In this document: positions 6,026 through 15,487 of the stretch, piece after piece
Position numbering within the stretch: position 1 is the stretch's first letter
How the letters are laid out: each line of letters starts with the position of its first letter
Assembly: GCA_910583775.1 (NCBI GenBank)
Contig: CAJTYD010000038.1
Coordinates: 1-26,629 of the forward strand
Reading direction: 5' to 3'
Length of the DNA stretch: 26,629 nt
From: an uncultured Muribaculaceae bacterium
GTDB lineage: Bacteria; Bacteroidota; Bacteroidia; Bacteroidales; Muribaculaceae
The notes under the pieces: generated by a model
What the model was told of the DNA's origin: nothing
The model's input: only the letters and a program-made list of their open reading frames with translations
The model's database searches: none
Translations under genes and position numbers: made by a program

Positions 6026-7963
6026 ATGAATAAATTAGGATATATAAAGGTCTCGGCGGCTGTGCCTCAGGTGAAAATAGCCGATGTAAGTTATAATATA
6101 GCCGAAATTGAAAAAACAGTCTCAGAGCTTGAGAAAAAGGGCGTGAATATTGTCGTCTTTCCGGAACTTTCCGTAACGGCGTATACCTGTGCCGACCTTT
6201 TCTTTCAGACGGCATTGCTTGAGGAAGCCAAAAGGGGACTCGAAAACCTTAAGGATTTTTCAAGAGCCCGAGACATCTGTTTCATTGTCGGTGTGCCTCT
6301 GAAAAAGGGGAATGCCCTCTTCAACTGCGCGTGTGTCGTCTGCAACGGAGAAATCATCGGAATCACTCCAAAACATTATATTCCCAATTATAATGAATTC
6401 TATGAGGAGAGATGGTTCACTCCCGGCCCAGCCGATGTGTCGGAAATAAATATCAACAATGAAGACATTCCCTTCGGGATGAACATCATTTATAACTATA
6501 AGGGGGTAAACTTCGGGATCGAAATATGCGAAGACCTTTGGGTCCCGGTTCCTCCGAGTTCAAATCTCGCCAAAAACGGAGCCGAGGTCATATTCAATCT
6601 TTCCGCTTCTAACGAACAGGCGGGAAAGCATAATTACCTTCTTAGCCTGATAAGACAGCAATCGGCAAGATGCCGGTGCGGATACGTTTATTCTTCAGCA
6701 GGGATAGGAGAATCATCTACCGATCTCGCCTTTTCAGGAAACGGCATTATTGCTGAAAACGGAACGCTTTTAGGTCAGACGGAACGCTTTTCCCTTGAGC
6801 CAAGACAAATTGTGAGAGATATTGATGTGGAGATTCTCCGAAACGACCGGCTGAAGTATTCCACCTTCTCCGACAATAAGGGCGGCAGTTCCATCGAAGG
6901 TTATCATTTCATAACCATTAAGGATTATATATCATCGGAATGTCCTGACCTCTCCCCTATGCGCCATATATCGAGACATCCGTTCATTGACGAAGACGAA
7001 TCTCGGTTCAAAGAGAGGATAGAGGAAATCTCGGGCATCCAGGCCTGGGGACTTATCCAGCGTCTCAGAGCGATAAACTGCCGCCATGCCGTTGTAGGAA
7101 TCTCGGGAGGTCTCGATTCTACGCTCGCATTGCTTGTGACAGTGAAGGCCTTCGATATGCTCGGCTTGGAAAGAAAGGATATCATAGGAGTGACGATGCC
7201 GGGATTCGGGACAACAGGAAGAACGCATTCCAATGCCAGCGACCTGATGCATGAACTCGGAATCACGGCGCTTGAAATTCCAATATCGGCCTCCGTCATG
7301 CAGCATTTCAAGGATATCGGGCAAGACGAGTCGATCCATGATGCCACTTATGAAAACAGTCAGGCCCGGGAGAGAACTCAGATTCTTATGGATCTTGCGA
7401 ATAAATATAACGGCATCGTGATCGGGACAGGCGATCTCTCGGAGCTTGCCCTCGGATGGTGCACTTACAACGGAGACCAGATGTCGATGTATGGCGTAAA
7501 CACATCTGTCCCCAAGACTCTTGTCAAACACCTCGTCGGTGGGTACGCAAGAATCGAGAACAATCCCAGAGTACGCGAGATTCTGACCGACATCATTGAC
7601 ACTCCTATAAGTCCGGAACTCCTGCCGGCCAATTCCGACGGAACCATCGAGCAGAAAACGGAAGATCTTGTCGGACCATACGAGCTCCACGATTTCTTTA
7701 TCCACGGAATGCTTCGGCATTCTTTTTCTCCAGAAAAGATCTTCCTGCTTGCAACCGTCGCCTTTGATGGTATATATGATAAAAAGACAATAAAGCATTG
7801 GCTTAAGACTTTCTACCGCCGCTTTTTCTCGCAGCAGTTCAAACGCTCGTGCATGCCCGACGGAGTGAAAGTGGGCAGCGTCTGTCTTTCCCCGAGAGGC
7901 GACTGGAGAATGCCTTCTGACGCTTCGGCCAGACTCTGGCTTGACCAGGTGGAATCTCTCTGA
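6026..7963 (+). CDS. nadE: Glutamine-dependent NAD+ synthetase
   Basis: Final step of NAD synthesis: amidation of deamido-NAD with ammonia from glutamine, using ATP. The 645 residues contain an N-terminal nitrilase-type glutaminase (about 5-285) with its Glu-Lys-Cys triad visible as FPELS (E47), ITPKHYIPN (K116) and IEICEDLW (C168). The C-terminal synthetase domain carries the ATP pyrophosphatase loop SGGLDST (360-366) and the conserved TGDLSELALGWCTYNGD. Length fits the long glutamine-dependent form. It is the first gene of a rightward run, with a promoter at 5825-5856 and palindromic element B in its leader. The next gene starts within 36 bases of its stop. The long open frame on the opposite strand is a coding shadow. 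Confidence 0.96.
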   Translation: MNKLGYIKVSAAVPQVKIADVSYNIAEIEKTVSELEKKGVNIVVFPELSVTAYTCADLFFQTALLEEAKRGLENLKDFSRARDICFIVGVPLKKGNALFNCACVVCNGEIIGITPKHYIPNYNEFYEERWFTPGPADVSEININNEDIPFGMNIIYNYKGVNFGIEICEDLWVPVPPSSNLAKNGAEVIFNLSASNEQAGKHNYLLSLIRQQSARCRCGYVYSSAGIGESSTDLAFSGNGIIAENGTLLGQTERFSLEPRQIVRDIDVEILRNDRLKYSTFSDNKGGSSIEGYHFITIKDYISSECPDLSPMRHISRHPFIDEDESRFKERIEEISGIQAWGLIQRLRAINCRHAVVGISGGLDSTLALLVTVKAFDMLGLERKDIIGVTMPGFGTTGRTHSNASDLMHELGITALEIPISASVMQHFKDIGQDESIHDATYENSQARERTQILMDLANKYNGIVIGTGDLSELALGWCTYNGDQMSMYGVNTSVPKTLVKHLVGGYARIENNPRVREILTDIIDTPISPELLPANSDGTIEQKTEDLVGPYELHDFFIHGMLRHSFSPEKIFLLATVAFDGIYDKKTIKHWLKTFYRRFFSQQFKRSCMPDGVKVGSVCLSPRGDWRMPSDASARLWLDQVESL

Positions 7964-7998
7964 TGCTAACTCAAACTCTCCGACCCTATAATACAAAT

Positions 7999-8562
7999 AT
8001 GGAATTTAAAGAAGATATTGCAAAAGCTTTAGAAACGCTACGCAACGGAGGCGTGATCCTTTACCCCACCGACACCGTATGGGGACTGGGATGCGACGCC
8101 ACAGACAAAGACGCCGTTGATAAAATCTACAAGATAAAAAACCGGGCCGACGCCAAGGCAATGCTCTCACTTGTAGGATCCGACGGTCAGCTTCAGCAAT
8201 TTGTCAGGGATATCCCGGATGCGGCATGGCAGCTGATAGATGCCGCAGTCCGACCCCTCACGATTATCTATGACTCCCCTGTCGGAATCGCGGATAATCT
8301 GAAAGCAGAAGACGGTTCTGCCGGCTTCAGAATAACTTCCGAAAAATTTTCTTCGGAGTTATGCAAACGGCTGCGTCATCCCCTCGTTTCTACCTCCGCC
8401 AATATAAGCGGCAGGAAAGCTCCCGAAACTTTCGGCGAGATAGATGACGAAATAAAGAAAAGCGTCGACTATATCGTTGAGACCGGAAGAGAGAACGGCA
8501 AAGCCGAGCCAAGCAACATCATCAAGGTAGGAAATTCTGGAATCATAAAGGTGATCAGATAA
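7999..8562 (+). CDS. tsaC: YrdC/TsaC-type threonylcarbamoyl-AMP synthase
   Basis: Makes threonylcarbamoyl-AMP from threonine, bicarbonate and ATP, the first step of the universal t6A37 tRNA modification. From the ATG at 7999 the protein has 187 residues, a single YrdC domain without the extra C-terminal Sua5 domain, so TsaC-like. The signatures YPTDTVWGLGCDAT, the KIYKIKNRADAK stretch and HPLVSTSANISG are all present. An in-frame ATG at 7963, overlapping the nadE stop by one base, would add 12 residues with no family match; 7999, with an A-rich approach, is preferred. The protein is a Sua5/YciO/YrdC family member; exact ortholog naming within the family is uncertain. Confidence 0.9.
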   Translation: MEFKEDIAKALETLRNGGVILYPTDTVWGLGCDATDKDAVDKIYKIKNRADAKAMLSLVGSDGQLQQFVRDIPDAAWQLIDAAVRPLTIIYDSPVGIADNLKAEDGSAGFRITSEKFSSELCKRLRHPLVSTSANISGRKAPETFGEIDDEIKKSVDYIVETGRENGKAEPSNIIKVGNSGIIKVIR

Positions 8563-8639
8563 CTCCGGCATCATCAATAATTCTCCGATCCTTATTGCAT
8601 AAACCCGGATTCTCAAATCACTAAAATAGAGGCAAATAT

Positions 8640-10073
8640 ATGCCGACAGACCTGTATACAGAAAAAAAGCAACGATTGAAATATGTGGCAAGTGATTTTG
8701 TCGCAGTCTCTGTCGCATTCCTTTTCTTTAACCTTTACAGATATGAGACACTTCCGGAAATATATGTCGGCACTCAGGGATTCAAGAATTATCTTGGTCA
8801 GTCTGTCCTGATTTATGAGCAGGCATCCGTTCCGTTCTTTTCTTTAGCATTATTCTGGCTTTCGGGATATTACAACAGACCTCTCAATAAATCAAGGCTT
8901 CAGGAATTAATAACGACGTTTTTTTCAGTCCTGTGCCTTGCCTTTATGATTTTTGTTATGCTTCTCTCGGGCGACGGGCAGGAGTCCAAAATTTTTGAAC
9001 CTCTTTCCATAATTATAATATTTCTCATCTTCTTCACGTTTGTCTATTTCGGAAGGCTCATGATAACATCAGTTTCGATCAGACATTTTAGGAAAAACAG
9101 GATTCCCGCCAATATCCTTATCGTGGGATGTTCTGAAAAGGCGGTGTCGACAGCCAGACAGATGCAGCAGAGTGATTCCTTCCGAGAATATAATGTCGAG
9201 GGCTTCATCAGGATTCCAGGAGAAAACAATAAACTCGGAAATATGACGGAAAAAGTATGGGAAATCGATGATTTAGAAGTTTTATGCTCCGGAAAGAAAA
9301 TCGGTCTGGTAGTCATATCTCCCGAAAAGAGGAATGAGACAGCGGTGGTTCGTATTATCGAAAGGCTGCTTGAAAAAAACCTGAGTGTAAAGATAGCTTC
9401 CGACACATTTTCGGTTGTAACGGCAGGCATAAGCATGAACGATATAATGGCAAATCCTTATATCGGTCTGACGACACCGCGAATGAACGATTTTTCTCGC
9501 AACCTGAAGCTCTCGTTCGATTATCTGATTTCGATGCTCCTGCTCGTGATCCTTTCGCCGCTTCTGCTGCTTTCAATGCTGATCATCAGAATAACGTCGC
9601 CGGGACCTGCTGTTTTCAGACAAGAGAGAATCGGCAAAAACAACCGGCCGTTTATCATGTATAAGCTAAGGTCAATGAAAACGGATGCCGAAAACGACAA
9701 GCCCCTTCTATCGAGTGAGAACGACAGACGTATAACGCGTTTCGGGAGGACACTCCGCAAGTATCACATCGATGAGATTCCTCAATTCTGGAATGTCCTG
9801 AAAGGAGATATGTCGATTGTGGGACCTCGACCGGAAAGAAAATACTATATCGACAAGATAAAGAAGGAAGCTCCTTATTACTGTCTGCTATCGCAGGTGA
9901 AACCGGGAATCACTTCCTGGGGTATGGTAAAATACGGTTATGCTTCCGACGTAAGCCAGATGATCGAACGATCCAGATATGATCTTATTTATCTGAACAA
10001 TATGTCGATAAGCGTCGATTTAAAAATAATGATTTATACAGTCCGGGCAATCCTTACGGGAACCGGGAAATAG
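8640..10073 (+). CDS. Polyprenyl-phosphate sugar-1-phosphate transferase (WcaJ/WbaP type)
   Basis: Initiating enzyme for exopolysaccharide, capsule or O-unit synthesis: transfers a hexose-1-phosphate from a UDP-sugar to undecaprenyl phosphate at the inner membrane. The 477 residues show an N-terminal block of about four membrane helices (15-145), a Rossmann-like cytoplasmic domain (about 155-265, ILIVGCSEKA), then a membrane re-entrant helix (about 293-318) and the bacterial sugar transferase domain. Its signatures are PAVFRQERIG, YKLRSM and DEIPQFWNVLKGDMSIVGPRPE, with the catalytic Asp-Glu pair at 378-379. The sugar substrate cannot be read from sequence. No glycosyltransferases or Wzx/Wzy genes adjoin, so the rest of the pathway is elsewhere. 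It follows the TsaC gene by 77 bases and precedes the CLC gene by four. Confidence 0.9.
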   Translation: MPTDLYTEKKQRLKYVASDFVAVSVAFLFFNLYRYETLPEIYVGTQGFKNYLGQSVLIYEQASVPFFSLALFWLSGYYNRPLNKSRLQELITTFFSVLCLAFMIFVMLLSGDGQESKIFEPLSIIIIFLIFFTFVYFGRLMITSVSIRHFRKNRIPANILIVGCSEKAVSTARQMQQSDSFREYNVEGFIRIPGENNKLGNMTEKVWEIDDLEVLCSGKKIGLVVISPEKRNETAVVRIIERLLEKNLSVKIASDTFSVVTAGISMNDIMANPYIGLTTPRMNDFSRNLKLSFDYLISMLLLVILSPLLLLSMLIIRITSPGPAVFRQERIGKNNRPFIMYKLRSMKTDAENDKPLLSSENDRRITRFGRTLRKYHIDEIPQFWNVLKGDMSIVGPRPERKYYIDKIKKEAPYYCLLSQVKPGITSWGMVKYGYASDVSQMIERSRYDLIYLNNMSISVDLKIMIYTVRAILTGTGK

Positions 10074-10077
10074 AACT

Positions 10078-11877
10078 ATGGCATATAAAGAGACACATAA
10101 TAGATTCACCGAATTGTGGATGAAGCTTGTGATCTGGAGAGAACACCACATTAAGGAGAAGAATTTTCTGATTCTCCTCTCGCTTGTGGTCGGCATTCTC
10201 TGTGGATTCGCAGCCCAGTTGCTAAAATTCCTCATTCATCTCATCTCCTCTTTCCTCACTTCCCACATGAGCACCACGAGCGCCAACTATCTGTATCTTG
10301 TATATCCGGTGGTGGGCATTCTGATTGTGACCATATTCCTTAAATATGTAGTAAAGGAGAACATCTCGCATGGTGTGACAAAGGTTCTCTACGCCATTTC
10401 GCGTCGTCATTCCCGTTTGAAAAAAAGAAATATGTATGCTTCCCTCATCTCTTCCTCGATCACCATCGGATTCGGAGGTTCGGTCGGAGCCGAGGGCCCT
10501 ATCGTCTTTACGGGAGCTGCAATCGGATCAAACGTAGGACAGGCCTTCCGTCTATCACCCAAGATACTTATGATATTGGTAGGCTGCGGCGCCGCAGCCG
10601 GCATTGCCGGCATTTTCCGGGCTCCGATCGCTGGAATGCTGTTCACTCTGGAAGTCCTGATGATCGACCTGACTGGAATGACTGTAATGCCTTTGCTGGT
10701 TTCATCTGTTGCCGGAGCTACCGTTGCCTACGTTCTCGAGGGTTACAACGCCGAGTTCTTCTTCAGCCAGAGCGAGCCGTTTCTGACAAGCAAGATTCCC
10801 TATACCATTCTGCTCGGAATCGTTTGCGGACTCATGTCGTATTATTTCACGAAAGTGATGTTCATGATGGAGTCGATGTTCGGCAAACTGAAATACAAAT
10901 CGGTTAAAATCATAATCGGCGGTCTTATTCTCGCCTCCCTTATCTTCGTCTTCCCGCCCCTTTACGGTGAAGGATACGGAGCTATAAACGACCTTCTCAA
11001 CGGAGATGTATCCAAAGTAGTCGACGGAACATTCTTCTATGTCGACCGCGATAACGTATGGTTTCTGATTCTGTTTATCGCGGCAATTGCCCTGACCAAG
11101 GCTTTTGCCACATCTGCTACAAATGGAGCCGGAGGTGTGGGAGGGACTTTCGCGCCATCGCTTTTTGTCGGCGCGCTCACAGGATTCCTTTTTGCATATA
11201 TCCTAAACAATCTCGACTGGGGAATCGAGCTGTCGCAGAAGAACTTTGCTCTGATGGGAATGGCGGGAGTGATGAGCGGAGTGATGCACGCTCCCTTGAT
11301 GGCGATCTTCCTTACGGCGGAAATGACAGGAGGATATGAACTCTTCCTTCCGTTGCTCATTGTCTCCGGACTTGCCTACATGACAATCCGCATATTCACC
11401 CCCTACAGCATCTACACTATGCGTCTTGCAAAGGCCGGCGACCTGCTCACACACCAGAAAGACAAAGCCGTGCTGACTCTGCTCAAAGTCGACAACCTTA
11501 TAGAGACCGATTTCAAGGAAGTTCATCCCGAAATGAATCTGAAGGAAATGGTCGATGTCATTTCAATCTCAAACCGAAACCTTTTCCCCGTCATCGACGA
11601 CCAGGGATATCTTAAAGGACTGGTGTTGCTCGATGAGATACGAAATATAATGTTTCGCGCGGACCTTTATAAAAAGATGCATGTCTCAAGATTCATGTCG
11701 ACGCCTCCGGCCATGATAGAAATAAACGATCCCATGGATAAGGTTATGGAGATATTCGACAAGACAAGAGCCTGGAACCTGCCAGTCGTTGACAAGGGGA
11801 AATATGTAGGGTTCGTATCTAAATCTAAAATCTTTAATTCTTATCGACGCGTTTTGCGTCATTTCACCGAAGACTGA
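10078..11877 (+). CDS. CLC-family chloride channel/transporter with CBS domains
   Basis: This 599-residue membrane protein has the CLC fold (about 28-440) and two C-terminal CBS domains (about 475-595), which usually sense adenine nucleotides. Seen motifs: GSVGAEGP (134-141) with the gating glutamate E139, FRAPIAGMLFTLEV, and GGVGGTFAPSLFVGA. The selectivity-filter segment that reads GSGIP in classical CLCs is SHGVT here (97-101). The internal proton-path glutamate of ClC-ec1 (E203) aligns with valine (V193), while E192 matches E202. Whether it is a channel or an exchanger is therefore unclear. It lies in the rightward run, four bases after the sugar transferase and one base before fmt. Confidence 0.9.
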   Translation: MAYKETHNRFTELWMKLVIWREHHIKEKNFLILLSLVVGILCGFAAQLLKFLIHLISSFLTSHMSTTSANYLYLVYPVVGILIVTIFLKYVVKENISHGVTKVLYAISRRHSRLKKRNMYASLISSSITIGFGGSVGAEGPIVFTGAAIGSNVGQAFRLSPKILMILVGCGAAAGIAGIFRAPIAGMLFTLEVLMIDLTGMTVMPLLVSSVAGATVAYVLEGYNAEFFFSQSEPFLTSKIPYTILLGIVCGLMSYYFTKVMFMMESMFGKLKYKSVKIIIGGLILASLIFVFPPLYGEGYGAINDLLNGDVSKVVDGTFFYVDRDNVWFLILFIAAIALTKAFATSATNGAGGVGGTFAPSLFVGALTGFLFAYILNNLDWGIELSQKNFALMGMAGVMSGVMHAPLMAIFLTAEMTGGYELFLPLLIVSGLAYMTIRIFTPYSIYTMRLAKAGDLLTHQKDKAVLTLLKVDNLIETDFKEVHPEMNLKEMVDVISISNRNLFPVIDDQGYLKGLVLLDEIRNIMFRADLYKKMHVSRFMSTPPAMIEINDPMDKVMEIFDKTRAWNLPVVDKGKYVGFVSKSKIFNSYRRVLRHFTED

Positions 11878-11878
11878 A

Positions 11879-12817
11879 ATGGAAAAGCCTAAAATAGTAT
11901 TTTTTGGAACCCCCGAATTCGCTGTCTGCTCATTAAAACGAATTCTGGATGACGGTTATGAAGTCGCAGCCGTCGTTACGATGCCCGACAAGGAGTCCGG
12001 AAGAGGAAGAAAGATCAGTCAGAGCGATGTCAAGAAATTCGCTTTGGAGAATGGTCTTAGAGTTCTTCAGCCGGAAAAGCTGAAATCGCCTGAATTTATC
12101 GAAGAACTCAGGAGAATAAACGCGGATCTGTTTATTGTGATCGCTTTCAGAATGCTTCCTGAAGTCGTTTGGTCGATGCCGAGACTCGGCACATTCAACC
12201 TTCACGGCTCTCTGCTGCCCAAATATCGCGGCGCCGCTCCTATAAACCGGGCCATAATGAATGGCGAAAAAGAGACCGGAGTCACCACCTTCTTCCTCAA
12301 GCATGAAATAGATACCGGCGACATGATTCAGCAACGAAAAATCGAAATACTCGATGAGGACAACGCAGGGACAATCCATGACAAGCTTATGGAATTGGGA
12401 GCCGAAATGGTCTCGCAGACAATCTCCGCCATTACCGACGGAACTCTTGAGACCTTTCCCCAGCCTGAGGGCGAGTTTATCCCTGCGCCGAAAATCTTCA
12501 AGGAAGACTGCCGGATCGACTGGGCGCAAGACAGTGTTTATATTCACAATCTCGTCAGGGGGCTTTCTCCTTATCCGGCAGCTTTCTCTACCCTCGTTCT
12601 TGAAAACGGCCGGGAAATGGACGTTAAAATATTCAGGACCGCCCTTTGCCACAGAAACAGCGATAGCCGGCCCGGGCAGATAATTGTTGAAAACAGAAGG
12701 ATGTTTGTGAAGACGGCCGACGCTATGCTTGAGGTTCTCGAAATCCAGCCTTCGGGAAAAAAGCCAATGGAAGCGCATGATTTCCTGCTCGGTTATAAGC
12801 CGGAATCTTTTAAATGA
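11879..12817 (+). CDS. fmt: Methionyl-tRNA formyltransferase
   Basis: Formylates initiator Met-tRNA with 10-formyltetrahydrofolate. The 312 residues are normal length. The catalytic segment reads FNLHGSLLPKYRG, giving N107 and H109, and D145 lies in EIDTGDMI, so the N-H-D catalytic triad is complete. The C-terminal OB-like tRNA-binding domain occupies about 205-312. Its ATG lies one base after the CLC stop, indicating one transcript. menD follows after 33 bases. Confidence 0.95.
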   Translation: MEKPKIVFFGTPEFAVCSLKRILDDGYEVAAVVTMPDKESGRGRKISQSDVKKFALENGLRVLQPEKLKSPEFIEELRRINADLFIVIAFRMLPEVVWSMPRLGTFNLHGSLLPKYRGAAPINRAIMNGEKETGVTTFFLKHEIDTGDMIQQRKIEILDEDNAGTIHDKLMELGAEMVSQTISAITDGTLETFPQPEGEFIPAPKIFKEDCRIDWAQDSVYIHNLVRGLSPYPAAFSTLVLENGREMDVKIFRTALCHRNSDSRPGQIIVENRRMFVKTADAMLEVLEIQPSGKKPMEAHDFLLGYKPESFK

Positions 12818-12850
12818 ACAGCTTTAAATTGAATCAATCTGCCGATAGCG

Positions 12851-14602
12851 ATGCGCGAAAACGACATAATTGACAAGAAATGTGACACGGCAAAGAGATA
12901 TTGCCGCGCGCTTTATGATATTATGACAGCAAAGGGAGTGAAGGACATAGTCCTCTCCCCCGGGAGTCGGAATGCGCCTTTACTTATAGGAGCCAAATGT
13001 AGGAAAGAATTAAACGAAAGAATAATCCTCGACGAGCGCACCGCGGCATTCATCGCACTCGGGATCGCCATGCAGACACAACGGCCTGTTGCGATTGCAT
13101 GCACTTCGGGCACGGCTTTATATAATTATGCTCCTGCCGTTGCTGAGGCAATGTATCAGTCCATTCCTTTGATAGTAATCACGGCCGACCGTCCCAAGGA
13201 ATGGATTGACCAGGATGACTCACAGACGTTGAGGCAGTTTGAGGCTCTTGAGAAAATCGTAAAGAAGAGTTATGATATTCCTGTTGAACGAAAAGAGGTA
13301 TCAGATACGGACTGGTATGTGAACAGAATTGTCAACGAGGCCATGAATCTGGCATGTAGCGGTAAGAAAGGGCCTGTCCACATCAATATACAGTTTGACA
13401 ACCCCCTTGCTGAAACAGTTCCGTATAAAGAAAGCTTCCCCAGGATTGTATCGTTATTGGATGAATACGATTTTTCACAGATCCAATATGACAGGATTGC
13501 TGACAAGATCCGGGAAAAAAAGGTTCTTGTTACAGCCGGATTCATGCAGCCCGACTATCTTTTGAACAAAGCCCTGATCCAGTTAGGCAGATTCGCTAAT
13601 ATCAAGATTCTATGCGAAACTATCTCTAACCTGCATCTGCCGGGAGATCCATACGCGATCGACACTATTCTCGCCCCGCTTGAATGTTCCGAAGACGAAA
13701 GCATAAGGGAATCTCTTTATCCCGACTTAGTTATCTCGATCGGAGGTTCACTCGTCTCAAGAAAGCTGAAAGAATTTATCCGCAGAGCCCCTTCTTGCTC
13801 AACCTGGACGCTTTCCGACACAGATGTATCCGTGGATTGCTTTAAGAATCTTTCCGCTCATTTTGAAATTACGCCCGTCAAATTCTTCACGGGCCTTGTC
13901 AAGGCCATGAAACGCCTGGAAAGAAGAGATAGAAATGGACTTAAACCCAATAATGGAAATTCATATTTCAAATGTTGGGAAGATGTCAGACTGAAGGCAA
14001 AAATTAAACAGGTGTCTTTCTTAAAGAATTGTATCTGGTCTGAAATTAAGGCCTTTGAATATATTTTTTCTCATTTGCCTCAGCAGAGCAACATATTTCT
14101 TTCGAATGGAACCGTAGTCAGATATGCCCAGCTTTTCACGACCAAACAGCATCATGCCTCATTCGGCAATCGCGGCGTGTCGGGAATTGAAGGCACGTCT
14201 GCCACGGCATTAGGTTGCGCTCTTGACTACAACGGAACAACCGTCCTTATAACCGGCGACATGTCGTTTGCATACAATCCGGAGATACTCGCTTTGGGCG
14301 ACATTTGCCGCCGGTTCAAGATAATTCTGATAAACAATAATGGAGGTGCGATCTTCAGGTTTATTCCTTCAACGCGCACCGCACCCGACCGTGAGGAGCT
14401 CTTCTGCACCCGGCCTCCGCTGGCTGTTCAGGAGATGTGCGCGTCTCTTGGCTGGAGCTATTATTGCGTGGACAACGAGACACAGAACAGGAGTCAGTTC
14501 CATAAGTTCATCGGAGACCCCGGCAACTCTCTGATCGAATATCGGTTCGACGGCGAATCGAGTCCGGATCAGCTTCTGGAATATATGAAGCTCAAGATCT
14601 GA
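12851..14602 (+). CDS. menD: SEPHCHC synthase (menaquinone biosynthesis, MenD)
   Basis: Thiamine-diphosphate enzyme joining isochorismate and 2-oxoglutarate to 2-succinyl-5-enolpyruvyl-6-hydroxy-3-cyclohexene-1-carboxylate, the first committed step of menaquinone synthesis. The 583 residues show the N-terminal pyrimidine-binding domain (VLSPGSRNAPL near 38-48, LDERTAAFIALG, TSGTALYNYAPAVAEA). The C-terminal diphosphate-binding domain carries GDMSFAYNPEILAL (from about 469) and the INNNGGAIF metal-binding Asn motif. It is the first of four adjacent men genes. The isochorismate synthase gene (menF) that often precedes menD is absent here; fmt takes that place. Confidence 0.95.
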   Translation: MRENDIIDKKCDTAKRYCRALYDIMTAKGVKDIVLSPGSRNAPLLIGAKCRKELNERIILDERTAAFIALGIAMQTQRPVAIACTSGTALYNYAPAVAEAMYQSIPLIVITADRPKEWIDQDDSQTLRQFEALEKIVKKSYDIPVERKEVSDTDWYVNRIVNEAMNLACSGKKGPVHINIQFDNPLAETVPYKESFPRIVSLLDEYDFSQIQYDRIADKIREKKVLVTAGFMQPDYLLNKALIQLGRFANIKILCETISNLHLPGDPYAIDTILAPLECSEDESIRESLYPDLVISIGGSLVSRKLKEFIRRAPSCSTWTLSDTDVSVDCFKNLSAHFEITPVKFFTGLVKAMKRLERRDRNGLKPNNGNSYFKCWEDVRLKAKIKQVSFLKNCIWSEIKAFEYIFSHLPQQSNIFLSNGTVVRYAQLFTTKQHHASFGNRGVSGIEGTSATALGCALDYNGTTVLITGDMSFAYNPEILALGDICRRFKIILINNNGGAIFRFIPSTRTAPDREELFCTRPPLAVQEMCASLGWSYYCVDNETQNRSQFHKFIGDPGNSLIEYRFDGESSPDQLLEYMKLKI

Positions 14603-14640
14603 AGAAAATACAAAGAATAAACAATATAATATTTCATAAA

Positions 14641-15456
14641 ATGTTCAACTGGAAAACTATCAAGGAATATACCGACATCCTTTTCGAGGAGCTGGATGGG
14701 ATAGCAAAAATCACAATCAACCGTCCTAAAGTCTACAATGCTTTCCGACCTCTTACAAATCAGGAAATGCTTGATGCCTTCTCAATCTGCCGCGAAAGGT
14801 CTGACATCCGCGTCATCATCCTTACAGGCGCGGGCGACAAGGCTTTCTGCAGCGGCGGCGACCAGAACGTGAAGGGTCACGGCGGTTATATCGACGGCAA
14901 GGGCGTTCCACGTCTGAACGTGCTCGAACTGCATCACGCCATCCGCTCTATTCCAAAGCCGGTGATCGCGATGGTAAATGGCTATTCTATCGGCGGCGGC
15001 AATGTCCTGCAGGTGGTTTGCGATCTATCGATTGCCTCTGAAAACGCCAAATTCGGCCAGACCGGTCCGAAAGTCGGGAGTTTTGACGGAGGATTCGGTT
15101 CTTCCTATCTTGCAAGATGCGTAGGGCAGAAAAAAGCCCGTGAAATATGGTTTCTGTGCAAACAATACACGGCTAAGGAGGCTCTTGAAATGGGGATGGT
15201 AAACGAAGTCGTTCCTTTCGAACGTCTCGAGGAGACCACTGTGGAATGGTGCCGGACAATCATGACGCGCTCCCCTTTCGCTATCCGCATGATAAAAAGA
15301 TCGCTTAATGCGGAACTCGACGGTCAGCATGGCCTTATGGAACTTGCCGGCGACGCTACTCTTATGTATTATCTCACCGAAGAAGCCCAGGAGGGTAAAA
15401 ACGCATTCCTCGAAAAGCGCGATCCTGACTTCGACCAATACCCGATGTTCCCCTGA
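14641..15456 (+). CDS. menB: 1,4-dihydroxy-2-naphthoyl-CoA synthase (MenB)
   Basis: Crotonase-fold enzyme that closes the naphthoate ring by Dieckmann condensation of o-succinylbenzoyl-CoA. The 271 residues contain AFCSGGDQNVKG (oxyanion-hole region), the GYSIGGGNVLQ loop and the diagnostic GQTGPKVGSFDGG stretch, where the glycine marks the bicarbonate-dependent type I enzyme as in Escherichia coli. The ending NAFLEKRDPDFDQYPMFP is typical. It lies 38 bases after menD and 31 before menC, clearly in the same operon, although the chemical order would place it after menE. Confidence 0.96.
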   Translation: MFNWKTIKEYTDILFEELDGIAKITINRPKVYNAFRPLTNQEMLDAFSICRERSDIRVIILTGAGDKAFCSGGDQNVKGHGGYIDGKGVPRLNVLELHHAIRSIPKPVIAMVNGYSIGGGNVLQVVCDLSIASENAKFGQTGPKVGSFDGGFGSSYLARCVGQKKAREIWFLCKQYTAKEALEMGMVNEVVPFERLEETTVEWCRTIMTRSPFAIRMIKRSLNAELDGQHGLMELAGDATLMYYLTEEAQEGKNAFLEKRDPDFDQYPMFP

Positions 15457-15487
15457 TTTGGAGCTTGTTCCTTAAAGATTTGAGAAA

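Noticed and set aside
6932..7996. 354-codon open frame on the minus strand opposite nadE
   Set aside because: It lies wholly antisense to a well-conserved enzyme, shows no recognisable domain and has an unusual composition rich in His, Arg and Ser. It is a coding shadow.
11933..12778. 281-codon minus-strand frame opposite fmt
   Set aside because: It is antisense to a complete fmt with all catalytic residues and has no family features, so it is a shadow.
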